A stretch of DNA of 52,575 nt from Acidobacteriaceae bacterium (GCA_025360645.1 JANYBT010000140.1:1-52575); one strand, 5' to 3'. Shown: positions 1 to 9,622, counted from the first letter of the stretch. A program made the numbers and translations. The notes: generated by a model not told the origin, from the letters alone.

Positions 1-1105
1 GAGGCTTCGCCAGCAACGGTTTTCGGCCGCGGATTTTTCTTTGAGCCGGCTGAACACTCCCACGCCGTTGGGAAACTTTGCCACGCACTTCGGCGGGGCG
101 TGGACGCTGTTTGATTCGTTCGCCAGTTGGCACGGGGTGACTCGAGCGCAACTCGGCAAACAAGCGTCAGAGCGGCAACTGGAGCGCACGGGGCAAGAAA
201 TTGTGTTCCGCACGGTCGAGGCTTACTACGGAGTGCTGTTGGCGCAGAAACAATTGCAAGTCGCCGAGCAATCCTGCGAAACGGCGGCGTCCATTGTCCA
301 TCGGAGCCAGGCGAGATTCGATAGCGGGCTGGTGGTGGAATCGGATCTGCTGACTGCGCAGGTGAGGATGGCGGCGCGGCAGCAGGAGCTGATCCGAGCG
401 AAAAACAATTTGTCGTTTGGGCTTGCGCAATTGAACAGCGCGATGGGAACTCCGCTGGAGTCCGCCTATCAACCCCAGGATGCGCTCGCCGACCGCGCTC
501 TGACCATTCCCCCATTGTCCGATCTGGAAAGCCAGGCCCTCGCCAAGCGGTCCGACTTGAAGCGCATTGAGTCGGAAGAATCGGCGCAGAAACAAAGCGT
601 AGCGATGGCAAAGTCGTCGTTTGGGCCGCGGGTGAACGCGTTCGCAGGATGGGAGTTGGACAATCCGACCTTGCTGGCCGGAGGCGGAGGCAACAACTGG
701 CTGGGCGGAGTCGAAGTGCAGTTCGACGTGTTTGCGGGTGGGGCCAAGAGAGCGCAGCTGCAACGCGAACGGGCTTTGGAGGAGAAGGTGGGAGCACTGA
801 AGAAAGCGGCGGGCGACGGAGTCCGGCTGGAGGTACGGCGAGCGTATTACGACGCCGACGCCAGCCGACAGCAGGTGGAAGTAGCGCGGGCGGCGATCAC
901 CCAGGCGCAAGAGAGTCTTCGCATCAATCAAGACCGCTACGATGGCGGCCTGACCACGATTACAGACCTGTTGGGCGCGGAAGAATCGGCCCGCCGCAGC
1001 CAGACCGACTACTGGGAGGCGGTGTACCACTTTCACACCAGCTATGCCAGCCTGGAATTAGCCAGCGGGACTTTGACCCCGGAGTCTGCGGTGGTGCTGC
1101 CATGA
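1..1105 (+). CDS. TolC-like outer membrane efflux protein (5' end cut by window)
   Basis: Outer membrane factor of the OEP/TolC family, expected to form the exit duct of the tripartite pump encoded just downstream. The frame is open from base 2, so the true start and signal peptide lie before the window; 367 codons are visible. Two tandem OEP helical hairpins can be seen, the first opening with VEAYYGVLLAQ and the second with RRAYYDADASR, which is the internal duplication typical of the family. The glycine-rich stretch in the middle (AGGGGNNWLGG) fits a beta-barrel turn. The stop TGA at 1103-1105 overlaps the ATG of the adaptor gene (ATGA), indicating translational coupling. Family assignment is firm; the substrate is unknown. 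Confidence 0.9.
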   Translation, partial: RLRQQRFSAADFSLSRLNTPTPLGNFATHFGGAWTLFDSFASWHGVTRAQLGKQASERQLERTGQEIVFRTVEAYYGVLLAQKQLQVAEQSCETAASIVHRSQARFDSGLVVESDLLTAQVRMAARQQELIRAKNNLSFGLAQLNSAMGTPLESAYQPQDALADRALTIPPLSDLESQALAKRSDLKRIESEESAQKQSVAMAKSSFGPRVNAFAGWELDNPTLLAGGGGNNWLGGVEVQFDVFAGGAKRAQLQRERALEEKVGALKKAAGDGVRLEVRRAYYDADASRQQVEVARAAITQAQESLRINQDRYDGGLTTITDLLGAEESARRSQTDYWEAVYHFHTSYASLELASGTLTPESAVVLP

Positions 1106-2232
1106 GCAGGATTCAGCGCGTAATGCTTTTTGGAGGGCTGCTGGTCGCCGTGGCGCTAACTGCGGGACTCGAGGGATGTTCCAGCGAGCGCACAACGACC
1201 GTCACGCCGCCGGAGACGATCCACAACGTCAGTGTGCTGGCGGCACAGAAGGCAAGCGTTCCGGATGTTCTGGAGGCGGTGGGAACGGTACGAGCCGCAC
1301 AGACCACGGTGCTGGCGAGCCAGATGATGGGCAACATTGTGGAAATCCGCGCTCATGAAGGCGACAGGGTGAAGCGCGGTCAAGTGCTGGCTGTGATTGA
1401 CGACTCGCAGGCGCGAGCATCGGTGGAGCGAGCCACGGCGGCCCAAGGCGCGGCGCAGCAGCAAGTGATCGCAGCGGAATCAGAGTTGTCTCTGGCCGAA
1501 TCCACCTTGAAGCGCTACCAGACGCTGTACGAGAGGAAATCGGTGAGCCCGCAGGAATTCGATGAGATCAACACGCGCCGTCAGGGCGCACTGGCCCAGA
1601 GAGATATGGCTCGAGCTGGACAGGTGCAGGCCACGGCCGCGTTGTCCCAGTCCCGCACCTCGCAAGAGTACAGCCGCATTCGGGCTCCGTTTGACGGCGT
1701 GGTGACGGAGAAGAAAGCGGATACGGGAACGCTGGCCAGCGCGGGCATGGCGATTTTTACGGTGGAGGACGTGCGCCGCTACCGCCTCGAAGCGACCGTG
1801 AATGAGAACGACTTGCGTTTCGTAGGTCTGGGAGAAGTGGTGCCGGTAGTGGTGGACGCGCTGGGCAATACAGAAGTCAGTGGCAAAGTGGTGGAGATAG
1901 TACCGGCGGCGGATGCCGGCAGCCGCAGCTTCCAGGTGAAGATTGAACTGCCGACCGACCCGCAGCTGAGGTCAGGATTTTTCGCACGGGCGCAGTTTTC
2001 GCACGGCAAGCGGATGTCGTTGCTCATTCCGCAAACTGCCGTGGTGCAGCGCGGGCAGCTTCGTGGGGTTTATGTGCTGGATCAGAACAAGATCGCCAAC
2101 CTGCGGTACGTCACGCTCGGCGCGCTGGTGGGAGCACAGGTGGAAGTGCTGGCGGGCATTCAGGATGGGGATCGGCTAGTGGCAGCGCCGGGTGTGGTGG
2201 AGTTCGGGGGCAAACGGGTCGAGGCCCAGTGA
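1102..2232 (+). CDS. RND efflux periplasmic adaptor (HlyD/MFP family)
   Basis: Membrane fusion protein of 376 residues linking the inner membrane pump to the TolC-like channel. The ATG at 1102 was chosen because it overlaps the upstream stop and begins an N-terminal export signal ([19 protein letters not shown]) ending near a Cys at about residue 26, so it may be a lipoprotein, although the LEGC box is not ideal. The lipoyl half-motifs are visible ([20 protein letters not shown] and, later, [20 protein letters not shown]), separated by an Ala/Gln/Arg-rich alpha-helical hairpin. The C-terminal beta-barrel and membrane-proximal domains follow. The TGA at 2230-2232 shares its last base with the start of the pump gene. 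Middle gene of the pump operon. Confidence 0.92.
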   Translation: MSRIQRVMLFGGLLVAVALTAGLEGCSSERTTTVTPPETIHNVSVLAAQKASVPDVLEAVGTVRAAQTTVLASQMMGNIVEIRAHEGDRVKRGQVLAVIDDSQARASVERATAAQGAAQQQVIAAESELSLAESTLKRYQTLYERKSVSPQEFDEINTRRQGALAQRDMARAGQVQATAALSQSRTSQEYSRIRAPFDGVVTEKKADTGTLASAGMAIFTVEDVRRYRLEATVNENDLRFVGLGEVVPVVVDALGNTEVSGKVVEIVPAADAGSRSFQVKIELPTDPQLRSGFFARAQFSHGKRMSLLIPQTAVVQRGQLRGVYVLDQNKIANLRYVTLGALVGAQVEVLAGIQDGDRLVAAPGVVEFGGKRVEAQ

Positions 2233-5200
2233 TGAACGAAACTGCCAAACCGCGCGTTCTAGGGCTGGCCGGCCGCATCGCCCACGGCTTCATCGAGTCG
2301 AAACTCACACCGCTGATTATTATGGCCGCGCTGCTGGTGGGTGGGTTCGCCATCCTGCAGACACCTCGCGAAGAAGAACCACAAATCGTGGTTCCAATGC
2401 TGGACGTGTTTGTCCAGATGCCAGGGGCCTCAGCCGACGAAGTAGCCCAGCGGGTCACTTTGCCGATGGAGAAGTTGTTGCGCGAGGTGCCCGGCGTCGA
2501 GTATGTGTATTCGATCAGCCATCCCGGCATGAGCATGTTGATCGTGCGCTTCTATGTGGGCACCAAAGAAGAAGACGCGATCGTAAAGACGTACAACAAG
2601 CTGTACTCCAACTTCGACCGGATTCCACCGGGGGTATCGCAGCCACTGATCAAAGTGCGGTCCATCGACGATGTGCCCATCCTCGCGCTCACCCTGTGGG
2701 GCAAAGACTATGACACCTATCGCTTGCGACAGGTGGCGGGAGAACTGGAAAACTCACTCAAGCAGCTCGATGACGTTTCCGAGACCGCCATCATCGGAGG
2801 TCAACCGCGAAAATTGCGGGTGGTGCTCGACACGCAGCGGCTCGCCGCTTATGGACTAACCCCCGGCGCAGTTGTCCTGCAGTTGGGAGCCGCCAATACT
2901 CGTGGGGAGGCGGGCAGCTTTGAGCGCGATAATCGCGAGTTCGTGGTGGAAGCGGGAGGCAGTTTTAATCGGGTCGAAGAACTTCAGCAGGTGGTGGTTG
3001 GGGTGCATGGCGGCCACCCGGTGTACCTGCGGGATGTGGCAGAAAAGATTGAAGATGGGCCCGCCGAAGCGGAAAACTATGTGACCTTCGCTGCGGGCAA
3101 GGGATCGCCCTCCCCGCACTCTGAATATGCTGCCGTGACGCTGACGCTGGCCAAGCGCAAGGGGACCAACGCCACGATTATCGCCGAGCGCGCCTTGAAG
3201 AAGATTGATTCCCTGCGCGGGAACATGCTCGCGTCCGATCTAAACGTTACGGTGACCCGCAACTACGGGGAAACGGCGAAAGACAAATCTGACGAACTGC
3301 TCAAGCATCTGCTCCTCGCGACGCTGTCAGTCACGTTGCTGATCGCTTTTGCGTTGGGCTGGCGCGAATCCGGCGTGGTCTTGCTGGCAGTGCCGGTGAC
3401 TCTGGCGCTGACGCTCGCGACTTTCTACTTTCTAGGCTACACGCTGAATCGGGTCACGCTGTTCGCTCTGATTTTCTCTATCGGAATTCTGGTGGACGAT
3501 GCCATTGTGGTGGTGGAGAACATGGTACGGCATTTCCGTTTGCGGGAGAACCTCGGCCGCCCGCTTGCGGAGGTAGCGGTGGAAGCAGTGGATGAAGTGG
3601 GGAATCCCACCATTCTCGCGACTTTCGCCGTGATTGCCGCAATTCTGCCGATGGCGCTGGTACGCGGGTTGATGGGGCCGTATATGCGTCCCATTCCGGT
3701 TGGCGCGTCCGCGGCCATGATGTTCTCATTGATCGTAGCCTTCGTGGTCTCGCCCTGGGCGGCGCTGCGACTGCTGCGGCACTATGCGGGGCGAGGCGAA
3801 GGCAGCCACGAAGTCGAAGGCTGGACCACGAAATTCTACCGGCGGCTGATGAACCCGCTGATCCGCGATTCGCGACGGCGCGGAATGTTCCTGATCGGCG
3901 TGGTAGTGCTGCTGCTGATGGCAGTTGCGTTCGTTCCGTTGAAGTGGGTGCGGGTGAAGATGCTCCCCTTCGACAACAAGAGTGAATTCCAGGTGATTGT
4001 GGACATGCCGGACGGCACGCCCCTGGAACAAACCTCGCAAGTGTCGCAGGAGTTGGGGCGTACCCTGGGCCAGCAACCGGAGGTCACGAACTATCAGGTT
4101 TATGCGGGTACCTCCGGCCCCTATAATTTTAACGGTCTGGTGCGCCACTATTTCCTGCGGCGGCAACCCAATCAGGCGGACATTCAAGTGAACTTGCTCT
4201 CGCGCCACGACCGGAAAGCGCAGAGCCACGAAATCGCGCGGCGGCTGCGGCCTGCTCTGGTCGAGATCGGCAATCACTACGGGGCGCGCATCAAGGTGGC
4301 GGAGGTGCCGCCTGGCCCGCCGGTGCTGGAGACTCTGGTAGCCGAGGTCTATGGGCCCGACCCAAAGGGGCGAATCGAACTGGCCGGGCAGATCAAGCAG
4401 ATCTTTCAGCAGACGCCTGGAGTGGTGGATGTGGATTGGTATGTGGAGGATGCGCAGAGCAAGTACGACATCAGGGTGGATTGGGACAAAGCGGCTCTGC
4501 ACGGTGTATCTGCCGCCGAGGTGGCCCGCACCCTGCAGGTAGGATTGGGAGGAGCCACCGCGGGTTTGCTGCATGATTCCAAGTCGCGCGAGGACGTTCC
4601 CATCGAGGTGCGGTTGTCGCGGCAGGACCGCTCGGGCGTCGAGAACCTTCTAGGACTGAAAGTGCCCACGGCGTCCGGTTCACAGGTCGCGCTGGGCGAA
4701 GTGACCACGGTGCAACACTCGACCATCGACACCAGCGTGTACCGCAAGAATCTGCGGCCGGTGGTGTATGTGACCGGAGACCTGGCGGGACAGGAGGAGA
4801 GTCCGGTCTATGCCATTCTGAAGATGAAAGAGGAGATTGCAAAGATTAAACTGCCCGAGGGATATCAGGTGGAGCAGTCCATGGGAACCGAACCGCCGGA
4901 ACGAACCGATCGCTTCTCCATGAAATGGGATGGCGAGTGGCACATCACGGTGGAGGTGTTCCGCGATCTTGGGCTCGCATTCGCCGCCGTTCTGGTGATA
5001 ATTTACGTGCTGGTGGTGGGGTGGTTCCGGTCGTTTCTGACGCCGCTGGTGATCATGGCGCCCATCCCGCTGACGCTGGTCGGCATTCTTCCGGCGCACG
5101 CATTGATGGGAGCTTTTTTCACGGCGACCTCAATGATCGGCTTTATCGCTGGGGCGGGGATCATCGTGCGCAATTCCATTATTCTGGTAGATTTCATCGA

Positions 5201-5471
5201 ACTGCGCCGTTCCCAGGGAGTGCCTCTGGAGGATGCTGTCGTGGATGCCGGGGCGGTGCGGTTTCGTCCCATGTTGCTGACAGCGGCGGCGGTGGTGGTG
5301 GGCGCGAGCGTGATATTGTTTGACCCTATTTTCCAGGGACTGGCGATCTCGCTGATGGCGGGAGAGGTGGCTTCCACTGTGCTGTCTCGCATGGCAGTAC
5401 CAGTGCTCTATTTTCTGAGCCAGCGAAGTCGGGACAGAATTAGGGACAAGGGCCAGCCCGTGGCAGCATAG
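2232..5471 (+). CDS. RND family efflux transporter, inner membrane pump
   Basis: Proton-driven AcrB/CzcA-superfamily pump of 1079 residues, the usual length. Start ATG 2232 overlaps the adaptor stop by one base; a GTG one codon earlier is possible. A first membrane segment near residues 20-40 is followed by the porter domain ([20 protein letters not shown]), then a block of membrane segments containing [14 protein letters not shown] (418 onward) with the paired proton-relay Asp residues D422 and D423. A second porter domain and membrane block follow. In the TM10 motif [12 protein letters not shown] an Arg (R980) sits where AcrB has its relay Lys. Neighbours show a complete pump operon. The substrate cannot be read from the sequence. 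Confidence 0.93.
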   Translation: MNETAKPRVLGLAGRIAHGFIESKLTPLIIMAALLVGGFAILQTPREEEPQIVVPMLDVFVQMPGASADEVAQRVTLPMEKLLREVPGVEYVYSISHPGMSMLIVRFYVGTKEEDAIVKTYNKLYSNFDRIPPGVSQPLIKVRSIDDVPILALTLWGKDYDTYRLRQVAGELENSLKQLDDVSETAIIGGQPRKLRVVLDTQRLAAYGLTPGAVVLQLGAANTRGEAGSFERDNREFVVEAGGSFNRVEELQQVVVGVHGGHPVYLRDVAEKIEDGPAEAENYVTFAAGKGSPSPHSEYAAVTLTLAKRKGTNATIIAERALKKIDSLRGNMLASDLNVTVTRNYGETAKDKSDELLKHLLLATLSVTLLIAFALGWRESGVVLLAVPVTLALTLATFYFLGYTLNRVTLFALIFSIGILVDDAIVVVENMVRHFRLRENLGRPLAEVAVEAVDEVGNPTILATFAVIAAILPMALVRGLMGPYMRPIPVGASAAMMFSLIVAFVVSPWAALRLLRHYAGRGEGSHEVEGWTTKFYRRLMNPLIRDSRRRGMFLIGVVVLLLMAVAFVPLKWVRVKMLPFDNKSEFQVIVDMPDGTPLEQTSQVSQELGRTLGQQPEVTNYQVYAGTSGPYNFNGLVRHYFLRRQPNQADIQVNLLSRHDRKAQSHEIARRLRPALVEIGNHYGARIKVAEVPPGPPVLETLVAEVYGPDPKGRIELAGQIKQIFQQTPGVVDVDWYVEDAQSKYDIRVDWDKAALHGVSAAEVARTLQVGLGGATAGLLHDSKSREDVPIEVRLSRQDRSGVENLLGLKVPTASGSQVALGEVTTVQHSTIDTSVYRKNLRPVVYVTGDLAGQEESPVYAILKMKEEIAKIKLPEGYQVEQSMGTEPPERTDRFSMKWDGEWHITVEVFRDLGLAFAAVLVIIYVLVVGWFRSFLTPLVIMAPIPLTLVGILPAHALMGAFFTATSMIGFIAGAGIIVRNSIILVDFIELRRSQGVPLEDAVVDAGAVRFRPMLLTAAAVVVGASVILFDPIFQGLAISLMAGEVASTVLSRMAVPVLYFLSQRSRDRIRDKGQPVAA

Positions 5472-5513
5472 ACTGACGAGAAATTGGCGCTTTGGGGGGC
5501 CGGAGGTGAGACA

Positions 5514-5702
5514 CTGAATGTAGAACGCTATGTTCGATTAGTGGCCGGAGTCTTTGTTCTGGCGTCACTGGCACTCGGATACTGGGTCAGTCCGTACTGG
5601 TATCTGTTTACGGCATTCGTAGGGTTGAACTTGTTCCAGTCGGCACTGACAAACTGGTGCCCCATGATTACTATCCTGCGCAAGCTGGGTGCGCGAGGGT
5701 AG
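5514..5702 (+). CDS. DUF2892 (YgaP-like transmembrane) protein, probable CTG start
   Basis: Small inner membrane protein of about 62 residues resembling the C-terminal membrane domain of YgaP-type rhodaneses (DUF2892). It begins NVERYVRLVAGVFVLASLAL, has a second hydrophobic segment, and ends in the typical NWCPMITILRKLG with a single Cys. No ATG or GTG is suitably placed in frame. A strong Shine-Dalgarno GGAGG at 5502-5506 lies 7 bases before a CTG at 5514, exactly where family members usually begin, so CTG is proposed as the start; an in-frame TTG at 5484 is the alternative. It lies 42 bases after the pump gene and is probably cotranscribed. Its role in efflux or sulfur handling is inference only. 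Confidence 0.8.
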   Translation: MNVERYVRLVAGVFVLASLALGYWVSPYWYLFTAFVGLNLFQSALTNWCPMITILRKLGARG

Positions 5703-5722
5703 AGAACAACGGAGAGATCATC

Positions 5723-5812
5723 GTGACGAGTTGGATGGAGATTATCGCGGTGGTGGTGGGCTATCTGGTGCTGACCCGGTGGATTCTGCCGAAGTTCGGC
5801 ATACCGACATGA
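5723..5812 (+). CDS. 29-residue single-span membrane peptide
   Basis: Short gene, GTG start at 5723 and TGA at 5810-5812. A Shine-Dalgarno GGAGAG at 5711-5716 lies 6 bases upstream. The peptide has one hydrophobic segment (IIAVVVGYLVLTRWIL) followed by a basic and turn-rich tail PKFGIPT, which looks like an N-out or N-in single-span small protein. I recall similar short peptides ending in a Leu/Phe-Gly-Val/Ile-Pro-Thr tail beside DUF2892 genes in other bacteria, but this is memory rather than a search. It follows the DUF2892 gene by 20 bases and is the last gene of the pump operon. It may be an accessory subunit of the pump or of the DUF2892 protein. Confidence 0.6.
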   Translation: MTSWMEIIAVVVGYLVLTRWILPKFGIPT

Positions 5813-5899
5813 CAAAGCGCCGCCTGCGTCAGTTCTGGACGCGACGACAACAAAGCGGAAGCCGCAACGCCTGCGAAACAACAGAGGCCCTAGCCGCCG

Positions 5900-6778
5900 C
5901 TAATTTCTGGCAGCCCTTAGTAACTTGTAGCTGGCCAGCAGCTGCTCGCGGAGTTCTGCCGCCGCGATTTGGTCTGGGGATTCGACGGTAGAATGCCGGA
6001 TCTGTTGAATGGCGCCTTCCAAACTGGAAAGGAAAGCCTGGCACGGCTCACATCCCTCCATGTGTTTTTCCAACTCACCGCACAGCTTATCGTCCAATTG
6101 CTGGTCCAGATAATTCGAAAGCTCGGCGAACATCGCCTTGCAGCGTGCCGGGCTGGGCGGCGGGGTAGCAGCGGCGTGCAGTGTAATTATGCGCGGCTTG
6201 GTGGGCTGGTGCAGCTTGGCCAATTCCTTGCGAACAAATAGCCGGGCGCGATGAAGCCGGACCCGCACGGTTCCGGGCTTGAGGCCTGTGATTTCGGCCA
6301 CCTCGACGTCGGTCAGCTCCTCCATGTCGCGCAACACCAGCACGGTGCGGTAGGTTGGAGGTAAATTCTGGATGGCGGCGCGCAGCAACTGCGCTTCCTC
6401 GCTGCGAATGGCGAGAGCCTCGGGATTGATGGACGCGTTCTCGGTCAGGCTTTCGAGTTCGCGGCGGTCGGGGATCAACTGGTCCAGCGAGAGTGATTCC
6501 TTTGGGGCAAACTTGCTCTTGCGGCGGTTCATCAGGCAGCGGTTCTTGGCGACTTTGTACAGCCAAACCACCAGCGCCTTGGGACTGTCGAATTTGGGCA
6601 GGTAGGGAAGCGACTTCACCAGCACTTCCTGCATGGTGTCTTCGGCGTCTTCGCGTTGGCCGCAGATCCGCATGCTGAAAGAGAATACGGTGTTCTGCAG
6701 CAGAGCCAGCGCTTGTTCGAGAGATGCTTCGTCGTGGCGTTGCAACAGCGACACTGCCTGTTCGATTTCCGCTCTCAT
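5900..6778 (-). CDS. ECF sigma factor fused to a zinc-finger anti-sigma-like domain
   Basis: Alternative sigma factor of about 292 residues. The N-terminal two thirds hold sigma region 2 (QREDAEDTMQEVLVKSLPYL, then VVWLYKVAKNRCLMNRRKS) and region 4 with the helix-turn-helix (LTDVEVAEITGLKPGTVRVR). After a Pro/Ala-rich linker, the last 90 residues form a zf-HC2-like domain with ELEKHMEGCEPCQAF, the HxxxCxxC signature normally found in separate anti-sigma factors. So sensor and sigma factor appear joined in one chain. The start at 6778 (MRAEIEQAV) was chosen by homology with sigma region 2; an upstream ATG at 6808 would add 10 residues, and neither has a strong Shine-Dalgarno. It is convergent with the pump operon and has no partner gene next to it. 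Confidence 0.88.
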   Translation of the reverse strand: MRAEIEQAVSLLQRHDEASLEQALALLQNTVFSFSMRICGQREDAEDTMQEVLVKSLPYLPKFDSPKALVVWLYKVAKNRCLMNRRKSKFAPKESLSLDQLIPDRRELESLTENASINPEALAIRSEEAQLLRAAIQNLPPTYRTVLVLRDMEELTDVEVAEITGLKPGTVRVRLHRARLFVRKELAKLHQPTKPRIITLHAAATPPPSPARCKAMFAELSNYLDQQLDDKLCGELEKHMEGCEPCQAFLSSLEGAIQQIRHSTVESPDQIAAAELREQLLASYKLLRAARN

Positions 6779-6873
6779 GCTTTTTAGAACATAGCACGAA
6801 GGGTGCATAGTGGCGGTGACTGAGCCGCGGGGGCGTGGGGGGGGACAATAGATTTCCCGGGAATCTCTTCACC

Positions 6874-6909
6874 AACAAAAACGCTGCTCCCGGTTACGGG
6901 AACAGCGTT
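6874..6909 (-). terminator. Rho-independent terminator of the small secreted protein gene
   Basis: An inverted repeat AACGCTG-c-TCCCG / CGGGA-a-CAGCGTT with a 4-base loop spans 6880-6909. On the minus strand it is followed by TTTTTG. It lies 24 bases after the stop of the gene ending at 6933. Confidence 0.8.
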
Positions 6910-6932
6910 TTGAAAAACGGCTTTTCCGGGGA

Positions 6933-7271
6933 CTACATGGCTTTGACAGATTTGACCATGATGGTATCGCCCTTGGCTTCGCCTTCGACCGACACCTTGC
7001 TGCCAGCGGCCTTATCCAGCGCGCTCAGAGCATCCTTGTCCGCGGTGTCCAAAGTGTAGACTTTGTCATCGACGACCAAAGCGTATTTGGAACCCTTGGC
7101 AACACAAGCGCGGGTGCAGCCGGCGGCATCCCCGGGCATGGCATGCTTGGCACCGCACATGGCGTCGCTGACGGTACCGCTGTAGGTCTTGCTCTTAGCA
7201 AAAGAGGGAACCACAAGGACCGCGGTCAACAGAAGCGCAGTGACTCCGAAATTCTTCAAACGAGTATTCAT
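6933..7271 (-). CDS. Small secreted protein of unknown function
   Basis: 112-residue exported protein. It starts MNTRLKNFGVTALLLTAVLV with a clear signal peptide and probable cleavage after SFA. The mature part is about 88 residues with three Cys (SDAMCGAKH, GCTRACVAKG) and alternating beta-prone stretches (YALVVDDKVYTLDT, KVSVEGEAKGDTIMVKSV), suggesting a small beta-barrel resembling an OB fold. I remember similar proteins from acidobacterial genomes but know no function. It stands alone with its own terminator; about 130 bases separate it from the POTRA gene upstream. Confidence 0.8.
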   Translation of the reverse strand: MNTRLKNFGVTALLLTAVLVVPSFAKSKTYSGTVSDAMCGAKHAMPGDAAGCTRACVAKGSKYALVVDDKVYTLDTADKDALSALDKAAGSKVSVEGEAKGDTIMVKSVKAM

Positions 7272-7400
7272 GGCAATTTCACTCCCACAGTGGATTTGAC
7301 CTGGTTCCCCGTGCTTCGAGAGAAGAGAGCAGGTTGGTCTAATTATAACGATTCCCGGGATCGGGTGTGGTTACAGACGAATTAAGTTGGCTTCCGCTCG

Positions 7401-8714
7401 TTACTGGGGGCTGAAGGTCAAGGTCACGTCCACGGTCTTTTCCGCGCTGTTTAACGATTCCTTGAGCGAGACATGCAGGGAGCGTGCGGCGTCAAGAGTC
7501 TCCAGGATCTGCTTCATGAAGGTCTGGAAGTAGCTGCCATCATAGGGTTCGCCTTCGCGCAGACCCCAAGACTCGCGGGCGAGCCGGGTGGTTTTGGCGT
7601 CGAGTCCGGTGACTTCAACTTCACCCATGTGGTATTGGTCGCCCTCGCTCACCAGCAGGGTGTAGGCGACTGAGGTGTGGGCATCGTCAAACGCCGGATC
7701 TACCTTCACGGATGCCGCCATGTATCCACGCGCGCCGTAGAGCTTCTGAACTTCGCGCAAATTGTCCTGGAGGCGGACCGCATTGGCAGGGTGGCCGGGC
7801 TGCAGTTCGATTTTCTGCTGCAGCGAACTGGTGGGGAAGACAGAGTTCCCAGCCCAGTGAATCGCCGACAGCTGGTATACATTTCCGGGAGCGATGCGGA
7901 CGGCAACATCGACGGGGATTTCCTGGTCGCTCTGACTGACGACGGTGGGCACAGCCTCCACCAGTAGGGCGCGCAGATAGCCGCGCTCCTGATAAACCGG
8001 AAGCACGGTGAGCCTGACATTGGCCGCGATCCTGGAATACGAATAGTCGGTGCCGTGAAGGTTCTGGGTGGCCGCGGTAAGGGCAGTAGCATCAGCGGGC
8101 GATGCGCCAGGGAAATTCAGATCGTGAATGGGAAAGTTGACACCGGTCACGGTAAAGTCGACGGCATCGACCGCCCCCTGCAAGGCGGCGCTATCGATGT
8201 AGGAAACGTGGCCCGGGAGCTTGTTTTCGATGAGCAGGGTCTGCAATGCATCGGACACATCCGCGGAGATGGAACCGGAAGCCGGCAACAGGCCCTGGAA
8301 GAGGGGGACGCGCTGCTTCAACTTGTCGAGCAAGTCGGCATCCCGAAACCAGACAAAATTCTGGAAGCGAACCGGGATCAGCTTGTCGCTTTCGCTGACC
8401 TGGAGATCTACCTTGGTGCCGGTGCGTTCAAAGGAATAGGTGTACTGCACGTCGGTGAAGACGCCGACATCGCCAAGGCGCTGGATGGCGGTGTCCAAGG
8501 TGGGTTTCTCTACTGTGTCGCCCAGCTTCAGGCCCCAGGCGGTAAGGATTTGTTCGGTGGTATAGCGGCTGTTGCCATGGACCACGACTTCCAGCAGCTT
8601 GGTGGGAGTGGCGGGAGGGAGCTTAGTCTTAGGCTTTACCGGCGGGGCGGCGAGCGCAAGAGTGCAGATGAACAGCAGATACGAGAGCGATACGAGGCGA
8701 GTGAGTTTGGGCAT
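7401..8714 (-). CDS. POTRA-domain periplasmic protein without a beta-barrel
   Basis: 437-residue exported protein built from POTRA modules of the BamA/TamA/FtsQ type. A signal peptide (VSLSYLLFICTLALAA) is followed by VVVHGNSRYTTEQILTAWGL, a classic POTRA opening, and by later repeats (LSAIHWAGNSVFPTSSLQQK; MGEVEVTGLDAKTTRLARES). The outer membrane barrel that normally follows is absent; the chain ends VDVTLTFSPQ. Start ATG 8714 was chosen because it overlaps the TGA of the LysR gene upstream (TGATG). It could act as a periplasmic chaperone or scaffold for barrel assembly, but this is inferred only from the domain type. Overlap with a regulator gene suggests joint transcription. Confidence 0.8.
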   Translation of the reverse strand: MPKLTRLVSLSYLLFICTLALAAPPVKPKTKLPPATPTKLLEVVVHGNSRYTTEQILTAWGLKLGDTVEKPTLDTAIQRLGDVGVFTDVQYTYSFERTGTKVDLQVSESDKLIPVRFQNFVWFRDADLLDKLKQRVPLFQGLLPASGSISADVSDALQTLLIENKLPGHVSYIDSAALQGAVDAVDFTVTGVNFPIHDLNFPGASPADATALTAATQNLHGTDYSYSRIAANVRLTVLPVYQERGYLRALLVEAVPTVVSQSDQEIPVDVAVRIAPGNVYQLSAIHWAGNSVFPTSSLQQKIELQPGHPANAVRLQDNLREVQKLYGARGYMAASVKVDPAFDDAHTSVAYTLLVSEGDQYHMGEVEVTGLDAKTTRLARESWGLREGEPYDGSYFQTFMKQILETLDAARSLHVSLKESLNSAEKTVDVTLTFSPQ

Positions 8715-9622
8715 CAACGTTTTCCTCCCGCCAGAAGATCGACGGCCTTGAGTCTGGTAGTGATTTCGATGAAGGCACGAGCGGCGCGGCTGAGGGCCTT
8801 GTCCTTGCGGAAGATGAGCGCCAGGTCGCGGCGAATCGTAAGGTCGGAGATCGAGATAGTGGCCAGGAAATTGGCGCGAACGTCCTCCTCGACGTTGGAG
8901 CGAGCGATGAACCCAACGCCGACGCCAGCGGCCACAAAACGTTTGAGCAGTTCGCTGGAGTCGAGCTCCATCGAGAACCGTGGCTTCAGCCTACGTTCCC
9001 GGAACAAAGCCTGCAACGCATCTCGCGTATGGCCGGCCTTGGGGACGACCAGAGGGAACTTGGCGACTTCCGCGACGGTTGCCGACTTGGCCCGGGCCAG
9101 CGGATGAGTGGTGGGAGCGATGATGACCAGTTCATCGCGATGAATCAGCACCACGGTGAGCCGGGAGTGGGTGACGGGAAGCGATACCACGCCGAAGTCC
9201 ACGGTATTGTCGAGGACGGATTGCAGGATCTTGGCGTAGTCGGAACGCTGGATATTGACGGCGACCGCAGGATACTTTTTGCGAAACTCAGCGAAGACCT
9301 CGGGCAGGATGTGAAGACAGGTGCCTTCATTGGCGCCAACGACGATTTCGCCGCGAGGTTCGCGCTCATTTTCGGCCATGGCGGCGATGACTGCCTTGCG
9401 CGAAGCCAGTGCGGCTTCAGCGTACTGCAGGAAAAGCTTGCCCGAAGCAGTGAGCGAGACTCTCCCTCCGGAGCGATCCAGCAACTTGGCGCCGACCTCC
9501 TCCTCCAGAGTGCGAATCTGGGAGGAGATGGCGGGCTGAGTGCGGAAGCGCCTCTCGGCCGCGCGCGAGAAAGACGAACCGCGTGCGACTTCCAGGAAAC
9601 TGGCTATTTGATCGAAGTCCAT
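8714..9622 (-). CDS. LysR-family transcriptional regulator
   Basis: 302-residue DNA-binding regulator of standard LysR length. The winged helix-turn-helix occupies residues 1-60 (FLEVARGSSFSRAAERRF, then QPAISSQIRTLEEEVGAKLL). The type 2 periplasmic-binding-like effector domain follows from about residue 90 (GEIVVGANEGTCLHILPEVF), resembling CysB/CbbR-type members. Its last base overlaps the ATG of the POTRA gene, so the two form a transcription unit. LysR proteins usually control a divergent neighbour, but here the neighbour upstream runs the same way, so the target is unclear. The ATG is confirmed by the canonical MDFDQIASFLEVA opening. Confidence 0.93.
   Translation of the reverse strand: MDFDQIASFLEVARGSSFSRAAERRFRTQPAISSQIRTLEEEVGAKLLDRSGGRVSLTASGKLFLQYAEAALASRKAVIAAMAENEREPRGEIVVGANEGTCLHILPEVFAEFRKKYPAVAVNIQRSDYAKILQSVLDNTVDFGVVSLPVTHSRLTVVLIHRDELVIIAPTTHPLARAKSATVAEVAKFPLVVPKAGHTRDALQALFRERRLKPRFSMELDSSELLKRFVAAGVGVGFIARSNVEEDVRANFLATISISDLTIRRDLALIFRKDKALSRAARAFIEITTRLKAVDLLAGGKR

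Noticed and set aside
8055-9107. 350-codon plus-strand frame over the POTRA and LysR genes
   Set aside because: Spans two real minus-strand genes and shows no domain signature.
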